Assembly (NCBI GenBank): GCA_017416505.1
Contig: JAFQCI010000147.1
Location: 124,001-188,000 of the forward strand
Direction of reading: 5' to 3'
Source of the DNA: Lachnospiraceae bacterium
Lineage (GTDB): Bacteria > Bacillota_A > Clostridia > Lachnospirales > Lachnospiraceae
Length of the DNA: 64,000 nucleotides
The position numbers and the translations under genes were made by a program. Numbering within the stretch: position 1 is the stretch's first letter; each line of letters starts with the position of its first letter. The notes under the pieces were generated by a model. The model did no database searches, was not told where the DNA came from, and saw only the letters and a program-made list of their open reading frames with translations. Below, piece by piece: positions 57,628-64,000 of the stretch.

Positions 57628-57909
57628 GTGATATTTATGATGTATCCATTTATGACACTTGAAGATAATACTGAAATAGTACATTCTGATTTTTTAGATG
57701 ATGGTCGTGTTAAAGTATATATAGAAAAACCAGATGAAAAAGATTGTTTTCATCATATGACATGTTATCTTCCAAAATATGAATTAGAAGACATATTTGG
57801 ATTTAATGCTGAAGAAATAGATTATTATCTTGAAATCATTCATTCAACAGCACATCTTATTATGGAATTTTCTAAGGGAAGGGGATTTGAAAATGCCTCA
57901 GGTTTTTAA
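57628..57909 (+). CDS. partner protein of a DUF4160 pair
   Basis: 93 residues, soluble and acidic. The end HLIMEFSKGRGFENASGF recurs in proteins placed before DUF4160 genes in Lachnospiraceae, from memory. The gene overlaps the DUF4160 gene by 17 bases. The layout resembles a toxin-antitoxin module, but no activity is established for it. Confidence 0.65.
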   Translation: MIFMMYPFMTLEDNTEIVHSDFLDDGRVKVYIEKPDEKDCFHHMTCYLPKYELEDIFGFNAEEIDYYLEIIHSTAHLIMEFSKGRGFENASGF

Positions 57910-58171
57910 AATAGGTTCGTATTGGGTATACTTTTGGGCAAATGAAGGAGATCCGAAAGAACCTGTTCATGTACATGTATCGCAAGGAAATTCTCAAGCA
58001 AACGCAACAAAAATATGGATAACAAAAGCCGGAAAATGCCTATTATCCAATAATAATTCAAATATCCCAAATATTGCACTTCGAAATATTATGCGAATCA
58101 TAGAAGCTCGTAGCACCGAAATTATCAATAAATGGTATTCCTTTTTCGGAGAAATCGAATATTATTGTTAA
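57893..58171 (+). CDS. DUF4160 protein
   Basis: 92 residues. The start MPQVFKIGSYWVYFWANEGDPKEPVHVHV is the DUF4160 signature (xPxxFRxGxYxxFFxxNE..PHVHV), and the end (IINKWYSFFGEIEYY) matches the family W..F. It is paired with the preceding gene. DUF4160 is predicted as part of toxin-antitoxin systems, by association. GGGG is 9 bases upstream of the ATG. Confidence 0.85.
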   Translation: MPQVFKIGSYWVYFWANEGDPKEPVHVHVSQGNSQANATKIWITKAGKCLLSNNNSNIPNIALRNIMRIIEARSTEIINKWYSFFGEIEYYC

Positions 58172-58177
58172 ACTTAT

Positions 58178-58215
58178 AAAAGAAGTGGGGTTATCCTTAA
58201 ACTCCACTTCTTTTT
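58178..58215. terminator. bidirectional terminator after the DUF4160 gene
   Basis: AAAGAAGTGGgGTT pairs with AAaCTCCACTTCTTT around a short loop, with T and A runs flanking. It also serves the convergent membrane-protein gene. Confidence 0.85.
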
Positions 58216-58217
58216 CA

Positions 58218-59297
58218 TTACTTATTACTCTTTCTATTTTTCATAAATATCACAAGACCAGAAACAACTGCTAGTATGAAAATAATGCAAACTACCACTA
58301 TCATTACATTTCCTTGATTTTCTGTTTCTTTTTTCTTACTTTCTTCATCCAATTCTTCTTGAATTTCTTTCTTAATTTCTTCTATTTCTTCCATTTCTTC
58401 TTTTTCATTTTCTGTTAATTTTACAGCTTCGGATTCAGTAGGTGTTCCTGCGTTTGAGTCATCATAATCGTTAAAAAAGTTATAGATAGAACCTGTATGT
58501 TGCCAGTAAGCATATTGCCATTCCCACACATCAACAATCGCATCGTAAACAACATCTCCGTTTTCCCTCTGTTCTAATCGCTGTTTTTCTCCAGTCAATT
58601 CTTCTATAAATTCATTTGTATTTGCATATTCATAATTAATCATTTTGCTAAACGGTTTAATATATGTAATATAGTAAACAAATCGTTCTATTTCTTTCAT
58701 ATTATTCCATTGTTCTTCTGTATTCATTGAATCAGCTTCTAAATAATATTCTTTAAACATAGGACCACTATATAATGCCAAAAATGAGTCAAAATTTGAA
58801 TCGTTTTCTATGAAGGCAACTTTTTCTTCAAAATTTTTAATAACACTTTCTGCCGTTGGAAGCCCTGTTGAAGGATCTATCTCCATTTCCTCATCTTGGA
58901 AAATTTCTATTTCTGTATTCTCCTCAATAGTTTTAGTGTCAGCAGGAATAACATTAAATATTAATTCAACTTCTTCGCCTTCGATATCATATTTCTCTGC
59001 AAGGTCTGTACCATATGTATCAGTACTTTGAAAATCAGCACTCGCCAAAAAAGTATTATCACTAAGAACAGTCAAATTTTTTGTATATCCGTTTTCTGTT
59101 GTTAATGTTACTGTCGCTCTTACCTGCGTTTCCTCGTATTCCAAAGTAACCTTAATTTCTTCATTAAAACCATCAGGTACATTTGCCTTTACTACGACAT
59201 TCGTTTTTTGTTCCACTTCAAAAGTTGTTGTTTGACCAGCTATCACTGGTTTCGATATCACCGTAACAACACACATAGCAACTAAAAACATTGACAA
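58218..59297 (-). CDS. secreted membrane-anchored protein of unknown function
   Basis: 359 residues from the TTG at 59297. A signal-peptide-like N-terminus (cut near SKPVIAG), a beta-rich region, an acidic helical region and a Glu/Lys coiled coil (about 295-325) lead to a C-terminal helix (MIVVVCIIFILAVVSGLVIFM) and MKNRKSNK. There is no LPXTG. The true start is unclear: the ribosome site GGGAG is 18 bases from TTG, but only 3 bases from an ATT that would add LKKLL and complete a signal peptide. No family is recognised. Confidence 0.65.
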   Translation of the reverse strand: MSMFLVAMCVVTVISKPVIAGQTTTFEVEQKTNVVVKANVPDGFNEEIKVTLEYEETQVRATVTLTTENGYTKNLTVLSDNTFLASADFQSTDTYGTDLAEKYDIEGEEVELIFNVIPADTKTIEENTEIEIFQDEEMEIDPSTGLPTAESVIKNFEEKVAFIENDSNFDSFLALYSGPMFKEYYLEADSMNTEEQWNNMKEIERFVYYITYIKPFSKMINYEYANTNEFIEELTGEKQRLEQRENGDVVYDAIVDVWEWQYAYWQHTGSIYNFFNDYDDSNAGTPTESEAVKLTENEKEEMEEIEEIKKEIQEELDEESKKKETENQGNVMIVVVCIIFILAVVSGLVIFMKNRKSNK

Positions 59298-59526
59298 TAA
59301 TTTCTTTAAAATCTTCTCCCTTTTTTAGATTTTCTTCTAGTTTCCTTTCCAAATCAACCGACTACGTAATCCTTTATCTTTACGTCTGTAATTCAGAAAA
59401 ATATCTTCACAGACACAATATTTACATGAGTATATATGCGCACATGTAATATTACTATATTTTTCTACACATTTCAAGTTACTCTTCAATCGAATAATAT
59501 ATAAATAGATTGGAGGCATTTATCAT

Positions 59527-59757
59527 ATGAAAGATATTGAATTCGGAAGCATACGTTTAAAACTTAGCGAATTAATGGAGAAACAAAATATAAGTATAAA
59601 CAAACTGGCTTTTCGTTCTGTAATGCAACGAACACAATTAAAAGCCTATAAGAATAATAACATCCAACGAGTTGACCTTGCTGTGCTTGCTCGCTTGTGC
59701 TATGCACTTGATTGTGACATAAGTGACCTCATCGAATACATCCCCCCAAAAGAATAA
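59527..59757 (+). CDS. small XRE-type HTH regulator
   Basis: 76 residues. A helix-turn-helix spans about residues 12-65 (LSELMEKQNISINKLAFRS..DLAVLARLCYALDCDISDLIEY), typical of Cro/CI-type proteins related to YozG. GGAGG lies 10 bases upstream. It stands between the surface protein and hicAB and may regulate one of them. Target unknown. Confidence 0.88.
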   Translation: MKDIEFGSIRLKLSELMEKQNISINKLAFRSVMQRTQLKAYKNNNIQRVDLAVLARLCYALDCDISDLIEYIPPKE

Positions 59758-59768
59758 ATACCAATAAA

Positions 59769-59808
59769 AAAATAAGTGAGAGTTTATTATTAGATTCTCA
59801 CTTATTTT
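59769..59808 (+). terminator. terminator of the HTH gene
   Basis: AAAATAAGTGAGA pairs with TCTCACTTATTTT around a 14-base loop. Confidence 0.85.
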
Positions 59809-59873
59809 GTTGATAATGAAATATACCAAATTTTATAAGTTTCATACACTAAATTATAGCATTCCCTCTTTTG

Positions 59874-59909
59874 ATACGTATTGACTTTATACGTATTATA
59901 TATTAAAAT
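59874..59909 (+). promoter_or_regulatory. hicAB promoter with two palindromic sites
   Basis: TTGACT (59881-59886), 17-bp spacer, TAAAAT (59904-59909). Two perfect palindromes ATACGTAT (59874-59881 and 59889-59896), spaced 15 bp centre to centre, flank the -35. They are likely the HicB operator. Confidence 0.7.
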
Positions 59910-59932
59910 GTACGTGCAAGGAGGAAATACAA

Positions 59933-60121
59933 ATGCCAATAAAACCAATCGAGATGGAAAAGGAAATCCTTGCTGATGGGTGGATGTTAAAAAGTCAGAC
60001 CGGCAGTCACAGACATTACATACACCCAACAAAACCTGGTAAGGTCACAATACCGTTTCATACAAAAGACCTGCCAAAAGGCACTGAAAATTCCATCCGG
60101 AAACAGGCGGGGCTTAAATAA
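59933..60121 (+). CDS. hicA: HicA toxin (mRNA interferase)
   Basis: 62 residues, full length for the family. The double-stranded RNA-binding-like fold includes GSHRHYIHP with the catalytic His, then KVTIPFHTKDLPKGT and an end IRKQAGL. HicA cleaves mRNA; HicB blocks it. AGGAGG precedes the ATG. It forms an operon with hicB 38 bases downstream. Confidence 0.93.
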   Translation: MPIKPIEMEKEILADGWMLKSQTGSHRHYIHPTKPGKVTIPFHTKDLPKGTENSIRKQAGLK

Positions 60122-60159
60122 GCCCAACCTGTATTCTCTTTAACAGGAGGTAGATTTTT

Positions 60160-60588
60160 ATGTTATCGGTATACCCAGCTTGCTTTTATAAAGAAGAAAA
60201 TGGATATTCTGTTATTTTTCCTGATTTAAACTATCTTGCTACTTGTGGAACTACATTAGAAGAAGCAATGAATATGGCTGTTGATTGTTTAGCCGGATTT
60301 CTTTATTCCAGTCAAAAAGATAATGATGTTATTCCATCCCCATCAGCACTGAAAGACATCAACTTGACAACAGTTGCAAAAGAATTAGACTTCGATTCTT
60401 TTAATGAAGACTCATTTGTTAATATGGTTACCGTTGATGTTGCTGCATATGCCAAAGAACATTTTGAGAAGTCTGTAAAAAAGACTCTTACTATTCCGGC
60501 ATGGCTTAACAAAGCTGCTTTAGAGCAAAATATAAACTTTTCTCAAGTTTTACAAGAAGCACTCATTTCAAAAATACAGGCAAAATAA
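60160..60588 (+). CDS. hicB: HicB antitoxin
   Basis: 142 residues. The N-terminal partial RNase H-like fold has ENGYSVIFPDLNYLATCGTTLEEAM. The C-terminal helices (LTIPAWLNKAALEQNINFSQVLQEAL) form a ribbon-helix-helix for DNA binding. It neutralises HicA and represses the operon. AGGAGG lies upstream. Confidence 0.92.
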   Translation: MLSVYPACFYKEENGYSVIFPDLNYLATCGTTLEEAMNMAVDCLAGFLYSSQKDNDVIPSPSALKDINLTTVAKELDFDSFNEDSFVNMVTVDVAAYAKEHFEKSVKKTLTIPAWLNKAALEQNINFSQVLQEALISKIQAK

Positions 60589-60667
60589 TTTACCCCAAAG
60601 ATTATCATCTATTTTTCTTAAGTCAAAAAAATAATATATCCACTTCTTAAACACATATTTATTATTC

Positions 60668-60710
60668 AAAAAGAAGGTGGCACGCCAAACCAGCTCTCCA
60701 CCTTCTTTTT
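60668..60710 (+). terminator. terminator after hicAB
   Basis: AAAAAGAAGGTGG pairs perfectly with CCACCTTCTTTTT around a 17-base loop. Flanks allow bidirectional action. Confidence 0.88.
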
Positions 60711-60816
60711 TAATTCTACATTTGTTTTTCCTTCTTTTTGCTATAAGGCCTATCACCATGATTACTGAACCACGTGAAAATAATGCCTTATGCTTAAATG
60801 CATTTATTCATGATGT

Positions 60817-61263
60817 TTACAATCCACAAATCACTTCCGTCAACATTACCCTCATCAGCTGATGTGGAAAAGTCATTTTTGAAAAACTAAGTTTAAGTTG
60901 CGCTTTTTTTATAAGTTTATCCCAAAGTCCTAAAGAACCACCAATTAAAAATACCATTCTTCCAGAGTTTTGTTCCTGCATTCGAATCAGACTCTTTTTT
61001 AATTCTTCCTTTGTAATCTGTTTCCCTTCAATACAAAGAGCTATGATATTATCATCCGGTCTTAAGAACTTTTCTATTTTTTCTCCTTCTATTTGAATAA
61101 TTTTTTCTTCTTCTTTCCGACTTGCTCCATCTGGAGTCTTTTCATCCCCTACCTCATACACTTGAAAATGATGTTTTTGATTTATTTCATCGCCCATTTT
61201 TTTCATGGCATTTCTATAAAATTCTTCTTTTATTTTTCCTACACAGATAATTGCAATATCCAT
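60817..61263 (-). CDS. rlmH: RlmH, C-terminally truncated
   Basis: 148 residues. The body is canonical RlmH: start MDIAIICVGKIKE, SAM loop FLIGGSLGL and FPHQLMRVMLTE. The expected ending (xxIYRAxxIxxxEPYHK) is missing: the frame goes EVICGL and stops. In the next frame the bases downstream encode VNIMNK, resembling the lost part, so a frameshift is likely. The tail is needed for rRNA binding in known RlmH. Either it is decaying or it acts with the paralogue at 57094. The start at MDIAI has GGGAG 6 bases upstream. Confidence 0.75.
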   Translation of the reverse strand: MDIAIICVGKIKEEFYRNAMKKMGDEINQKHHFQVYEVGDEKTPDGASRKEEEKIIQIEGEKIEKFLRPDDNIIALCIEGKQITKEELKKSLIRMQEQNSGRMVFLIGGSLGLWDKLIKKAQLKLSFSKMTFPHQLMRVMLTEVICGL

Positions 61264-61282
61264 TTGCATCTCCCTCTTTCGT

Positions 61283-61477
61283 TTAGTTCCTGTTTCCTTG
61301 ACTTTTCCAAAACAATTTTTTCGCTATTACTTTTTTGGAAAAAGTCATGGATATGCATTGTGTAAAACAAATTATGAGAATCAGTCCAAAATGAATTCTT
61401 GGATGCATTATGGCAATAACTAAAAAGAGAGCCAATAATACATACCAAATTCCAATATTAATTTTCTTTGTATTCAT
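61283..61477 (-). CDS. small two-segment membrane protein
   Basis: 64 residues with two hydrophobic stretches (about 8-25 and 29-45) and a Lys-rich end. Its ATG follows directly after the TAA of the GLRGD gene (TAAATG), with AAAGGGAA as ribosome site, so the two are translated together. Family unknown. Confidence 0.6.
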   Translation of the reverse strand: MNTKKINIGIWYVLLALFLVIAIMHPRIHFGLILIICFTQCISMTFSKKVIAKKLFWKSQGNRN

Positions 61478-61813
61478 TTAAATTTCCCTTTCTAGACCTG
61501 ATTCAAGCATAATTTTTCTATATCTGCTAACAATCAATGGTATTCCTTTATCAATCCAAAATTCACCACTCAACTGTCCTGATGACATCCCACCATGCGA
61601 AAATTCTTCAACATAAGGTCTTACATCTGTCCGCAAATGTTCCCCACAAACATTATAAAATATTTGATAAATATCCTCTGTCAGACTTTTTTCTAAATAT
61701 GGAAACTCAATCTTACTAAAAAACATTTCAAGATAATCCCAAAAATATTTATCTCCCCTTAGCCCAAACTGAGTTGGGCGTTCTAAAAACAATTCTGATA
61801 AATATCTCGCCAT
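61478..61813 (-). CDS. GLRGD/HGGMSSG-motif protein, possible immunity protein
   Basis: 111 residues, no membrane segment. The motifs FGLRGDKYFWDYL (about 16-28) and HGGMSSGQLSGEFW (about 72-85) define a family common in Firmicutes and Proteobacteria, often found near polymorphic toxins, from memory. No toxin gene is in this window, so it would be an orphan. A strong AGGAGGGGGAGG site precedes the ATG. Confidence 0.7.
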   Translation of the reverse strand: MARYLSELFLERPTQFGLRGDKYFWDYLEMFFSKIEFPYLEKSLTEDIYQIFYNVCGEHLRTDVRPYVEEFSHGGMSSGQLSGEFWIDKGIPLIVSRYRKIMLESGLEREI

Positions 61814-61904
61814 ACCTCCCCCTCCTCATTTATAATGATATTGTCACATTTTCACTCTTAAATGTTATAATCGAAATCTCTTTTTCATCAATCATCACCA
61901 TACG

Positions 61905-62312
61905 TCAATTTAAAAACTTTCCCGGCAACCACTGTGCTATTAATATCACTAGCATGAAATTTTGATACGCATTATAATTCCATAAGTAAATGTGTTCTAT
62001 GGAAAAATTACTTTCTTGCAACACTACGCAAAACATCAACACAAATAAAATACTCCATACTATCAGATAAGACACTATAAATATTCTTCTTATTGCCCTA
62101 CTTTCCTTCATTGTTCTAGAATACAAAATTATAAATCTCACTATTATGCATAACATACTGCCAAAAAAACCAAACAGAAACAGAAATAAACTTTTTCCGG
62201 TAAGATTCGTATCGTTGCTCTGAGCTACTGTTAAAATAAAAACAACGATACAAGTCATAACAAATACAAACAAAGTTGTAATTTCATCTATAAACTTATA
62301 TTTTTTTATCAT
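61905..62312 (-). CDS. four-helix membrane protein of unknown function
   Basis: 135 residues with about four hydrophobic segments (about 10-32, 42-66, 80-100, 112-130). No recognised family. GAGG lies 8 bases before the ATG. A consensus promoter at 62478-62506 gives it a leader of about 160 bases. Confidence 0.6.
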   Translation of the reverse strand: MIKKYKFIDEITTLFVFVMTCIVVFILTVAQSNDTNLTGKSLFLFLFGFFGSMLCIIVRFIILYSRTMKESRAIRRIFIVSYLIVWSILFVLMFCVVLQESNFSIEHIYLWNYNAYQNFMLVILIAQWLPGKFLN

Positions 62313-62477
62313 TTTTATACCTCATTACTCTCCAATATAAGAATGTTTCACCATGCTTTGTATTGCTTCGAATAAATTTTCACCTTTTTCTATTTAATCT
62401 TCCCACAACAAGTAGCGTAATTATCAAAAATTACAATCCGCCAACTTCACATTGAACAATTATAAAAATTTATCTGC

Positions 62478-62506
62478 ATTATAATATCAAATTCATATGA
62501 TGTCAA
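62478..62506 (-). promoter_or_regulatory. consensus promoter in the 62.3-62.7 kb gap
   Basis: On the minus strand TTGACA (62501-62506), 17-bp spacer, TATAAT (62478-62483): perfect consensus. The 432-base gap 62313-62744 otherwise has only the terminator at 62612-62648 and AT-rich sequence. Confidence 0.8.
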
Positions 62507-62611
62507 CTATAATTAATGTTTTCTACATGCTTATTAAAGAAATATCTTATTTCAAGATAATTTCAAACTTTACATAATATTTTGCGCGAAATAAAACAAA
62601 TCAAAAAAAGC

Positions 62612-62648
62612 TGCCACATTAATGCTTTTATGAATCATTAATGTGACA
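62612..62648 (-). terminator. terminator of the Asp-box lipoprotein gene
   Basis: TGCCACATTAATG pairs with CATTAATGTGACA (one mismatch) around an 11-base loop. On the minus strand GCTTTTTTT follows. Confidence 0.85.
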
Positions 62649-62744
62649 ACTCATCCTTTCACAGTACAAAATTAAAACTTACCAATCATTTCTACCATAA
62701 TTGACAGGGAATCAAATTTTCCATATTTAAAAGTAACATTGTTA

Positions 62745-63602
62745 TCATTTCACTAACTCCCAGGTTTCTCCCATATCTTTTGTTACAAATTCAAAATAAC
62801 ATTCTTCTTCGCCCCCAACTCCTTTTAATGTAAGTTTTGCCTGCTGATTTGAATTTTCTACTTTTTCTAATGCTACCCCATTAATATATGAAAATTCTTC
62901 TTTCTTCGGCACTTCTAATGCTATAGGATTCCAGGTAATTCCAGCATCTTCTGTCTGATACAAGTAAGCTTCTTCCCCATAATTTATTGTAGTCATAAAC
63001 CCACATGTTTCAGTAAAAAATAACATATCTTCGGGCTGATTACGAATTACTGTAGACAATTCTGCCTGCTCTTGAAATGTTTTTCCTCCATCTTTCGAAA
63101 TAAATAGTATTTTATTCATTTTTCCCGCTGCCGGGTCGGAACAATATAATAAATACCCTATATTCTCATCGACAAAAGAAAGAAACGTTTCATTTGGTCC
63201 CCCATATTCTTTATAAGGTACAAAAGTTTTATTCCATATCCTACCACTATCACCGGTATACATAACAACAATTTCTTCTAAATCAGAAAAATATGAAAGA
63301 AATGCACATTCTTCATTTATAAAAAATGTATCAATCTGCCCTGATATATCACTTATATCTGATAATTCCAAAACAAGCTCTGCTTCCTTTAAATTATCAC
63401 CGACACGATAAATTTGATTTTGAGCATTAACAAACCATCCATACTGTACAGTGCTATTTTCTGATATTATTTCTTCAGTATTTTCTAGATTACTCGTTTC
63501 ATTTGTTAGATCTTCTGTTATTTCAGTTTGCTCTTTTTTCTCTGAACACGCACAAGCAAAAATCATCAAAAAGCAACATAGACTAAAAATAAGTTTTTTC
63601 AT
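62745..63602 (-). CDS. lipoprotein with Asp-box (BNR-like) repeats
   Basis: 285 residues. A lipoprotein signal ends in MIFAC-AC, so Cys near residue 18 is lipidated and the protein sits on the outer face of the membrane. Four Asp-box-like motifs are visible: GDSGRIWN, SKDGGKTFQ, TEDAGITWN and TKDMGETWE, suggesting a beta-propeller. A Glu/Asn-rich linker follows the lipobox. No enzymatic residues of sialidases can be shown. The start is uncertain by two codons (ATG at 63602 or GTG at 63608, which better fits AGGAG). Confidence 0.75.
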   Translation of the reverse strand: MKKLIFSLCCFLMIFACACSEKKEQTEITEDLTNETSNLENTEEIISENSTVQYGWFVNAQNQIYRVGDNLKEAELVLELSDISDISGQIDTFFINEECAFLSYFSDLEEIVVMYTGDSGRIWNKTFVPYKEYGGPNETFLSFVDENIGYLLYCSDPAAGKMNKILFISKDGGKTFQEQAELSTVIRNQPEDMLFFTETCGFMTTINYGEEAYLYQTEDAGITWNPIALEVPKKEEFSYINGVALEKVENSNQQAKLTLKGVGGEEECYFEFVTKDMGETWELVK

Positions 63603-63679
63603 TATCACTCTTACCACACTCCTATGTCATAAATTGAATCTGTAGCAGCATCATAATCTTTTCTTTACCCCAAATATGT

Positions 63680-64000
63680 CTATTCATTACGAACATCTTT
63701 AACCCCAGTATCATCTTGTCTCTTCAACGAAACACCTATACAACCTATAATAATTATCAAACTGACTATAATATTTAACCAAAAACCGATTTCTGCATAT
63801 GCCAGTGTATAATCATTAAAATTTAAGTATGAGTATTCACAATATAATATTATTCCAAAAGGGACAATTTGCATAAACAAACAAATCATTCTGTTCATTT
63901 TTCTCATCCATACGCCTGCACAAAACATTATTACTGCTATCAAAAAGGCAAGTTTATGATGAGCAATAGTCGCCCATCCATTTTGGACTCTAATTCCTTC
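63680..64000 (-). CDS. membrane protein, partial (5' end outside window)
   Basis: The frame is open from the window's right edge to a stop at 63680, at least 106 residues. The visible portion (EGIRVQNGWATIAHHKLAF then three hydrophobic stretches) suggests an integral membrane protein with a cytoplasmic tail (KRQDDTGVKDVRNE). A TTG at 63943 could be taken as a start, but the reading frame continues upstream without a stop. Family unknown. Confidence 0.6.
   Translation of the reverse strand, partial: EGIRVQNGWATIAHHKLAFLIAVIMFCAGVWMRKMNRMICLFMQIVPFGIILYCEYSYLNFNDYTLAYAEIGFWLNIIVSLIIIIGCIGVSLKRQDDTGVKDVRNE

Noticed and set aside
59337..59519. 60-codon minus-strand frame upstream of the surface protein
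   Set aside because: No ribosome site, odd composition (many Cys, Tyr, Lys) and it overlaps the promoter region of the HTH gene.
60677..60862. 61-codon plus-strand frame ending TSVNITLIS
   Set aside because: It starts inside the hicAB terminator and its end is antisense to rlmH. Part of it (from MITEPRENN) looks protein-like but has no ribosome site.

Overview
The window is low-GC, densely coded DNA from a member of the Firmicutes, most likely class Clostridia, family Lachnospiraceae. The basis is inference from gene content and style: AT-rich codons, strong AGGAGG-type ribosome binding sites, an FMN riboswitch of the Gram-positive type, a DinR/LexA-type box at recA, Bacillus/Clostridia gene order (ftsK..rimO-pgsA-cinA..recA-recX-rny and spoIIM-xerD-deoB-pdp), PHP-family phosphatases, a SpoVK-like AAA ATPase and a cysteine-rich 'chorion-class' small protein. 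Most genes lie on the minus strand.

Region by region. 1-10.8 kb: the tail of a Cys-rich protein, an acidic Thr/Glu-rich membrane protein, pnp, a CPBP protease, a PAS-GGDEF-EAL protein with a broken GGDEF site, alr, and a MoxR/DUF58/DUF4129-like operon. 10.8-14.7 kb: the riboflavin operon ribD-ribE-ribBA-ribH behind an FMN riboswitch and terminator. 14.7-22 kb: bioY (divergent), a SpoVK-like ATPase, a SEC-C methionine aminopeptidase, a small unlisted 57-aa gene, uppP, tRNA-Thr(CGU), a TraX-like protein, a CBS protein, a MecA-like adaptor and an MgtC protein. 22-30.4 kb: cytoplasmic alpha-amylase and TrpB2 on the plus strand, then a YfcE-like phosphoesterase, an alpha-glucosidase, an ABC-F protein and a PHP phosphatase. 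30.4-42.8 kb: an intracellular subtilase, the Cys-rich peptide, the glycolytic operon gap-pgk-tpiA, a HisJ-like phosphatase with a consensus promoter and structured leader, pdp, deoB, a formate/nitrite-family channel, xerD, a SpoIIM-like protein and proC. 42.9-56.8 kb: rny, recX, recA (SOS promoter), a DAHP synthase, cinA, pgsA, rimO, folD, fhs, ftsK and a second, divergent uppP. 57-64 kb: an accessory stretch with a divergent RlmH-family gene, a DUF4160 pair, a membrane-anchored surface protein, a small HTH regulator, hicAB, a C-terminally truncated rlmH beside a GLRGD/HGGMSSG-motif gene, small membrane proteins and an Asp-box lipoprotein.

How the parts relate. The core regions cover riboflavin/FMN supply, lower glycolysis, starch/maltodextrin breakdown, nucleoside salvage (pdp plus deoB), C1-folate metabolism (fhs plus folD), envelope lipid recycling (two UppP homologues, PgsA), DNA repair and segregation (recA, recX, ftsK, xerD) and RNA turnover (pnp, rny). 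The most unusual signals are a dispersed palindromic element (four copies, two of which supply the stop codon of the neighbouring gene), a pair of RlmH-family genes that each lack a different half of the canonical enzyme, the duplicated Cys-rich membrane peptide beside an intracellular subtilase, and several leader or operator structures without an assigned regulator.
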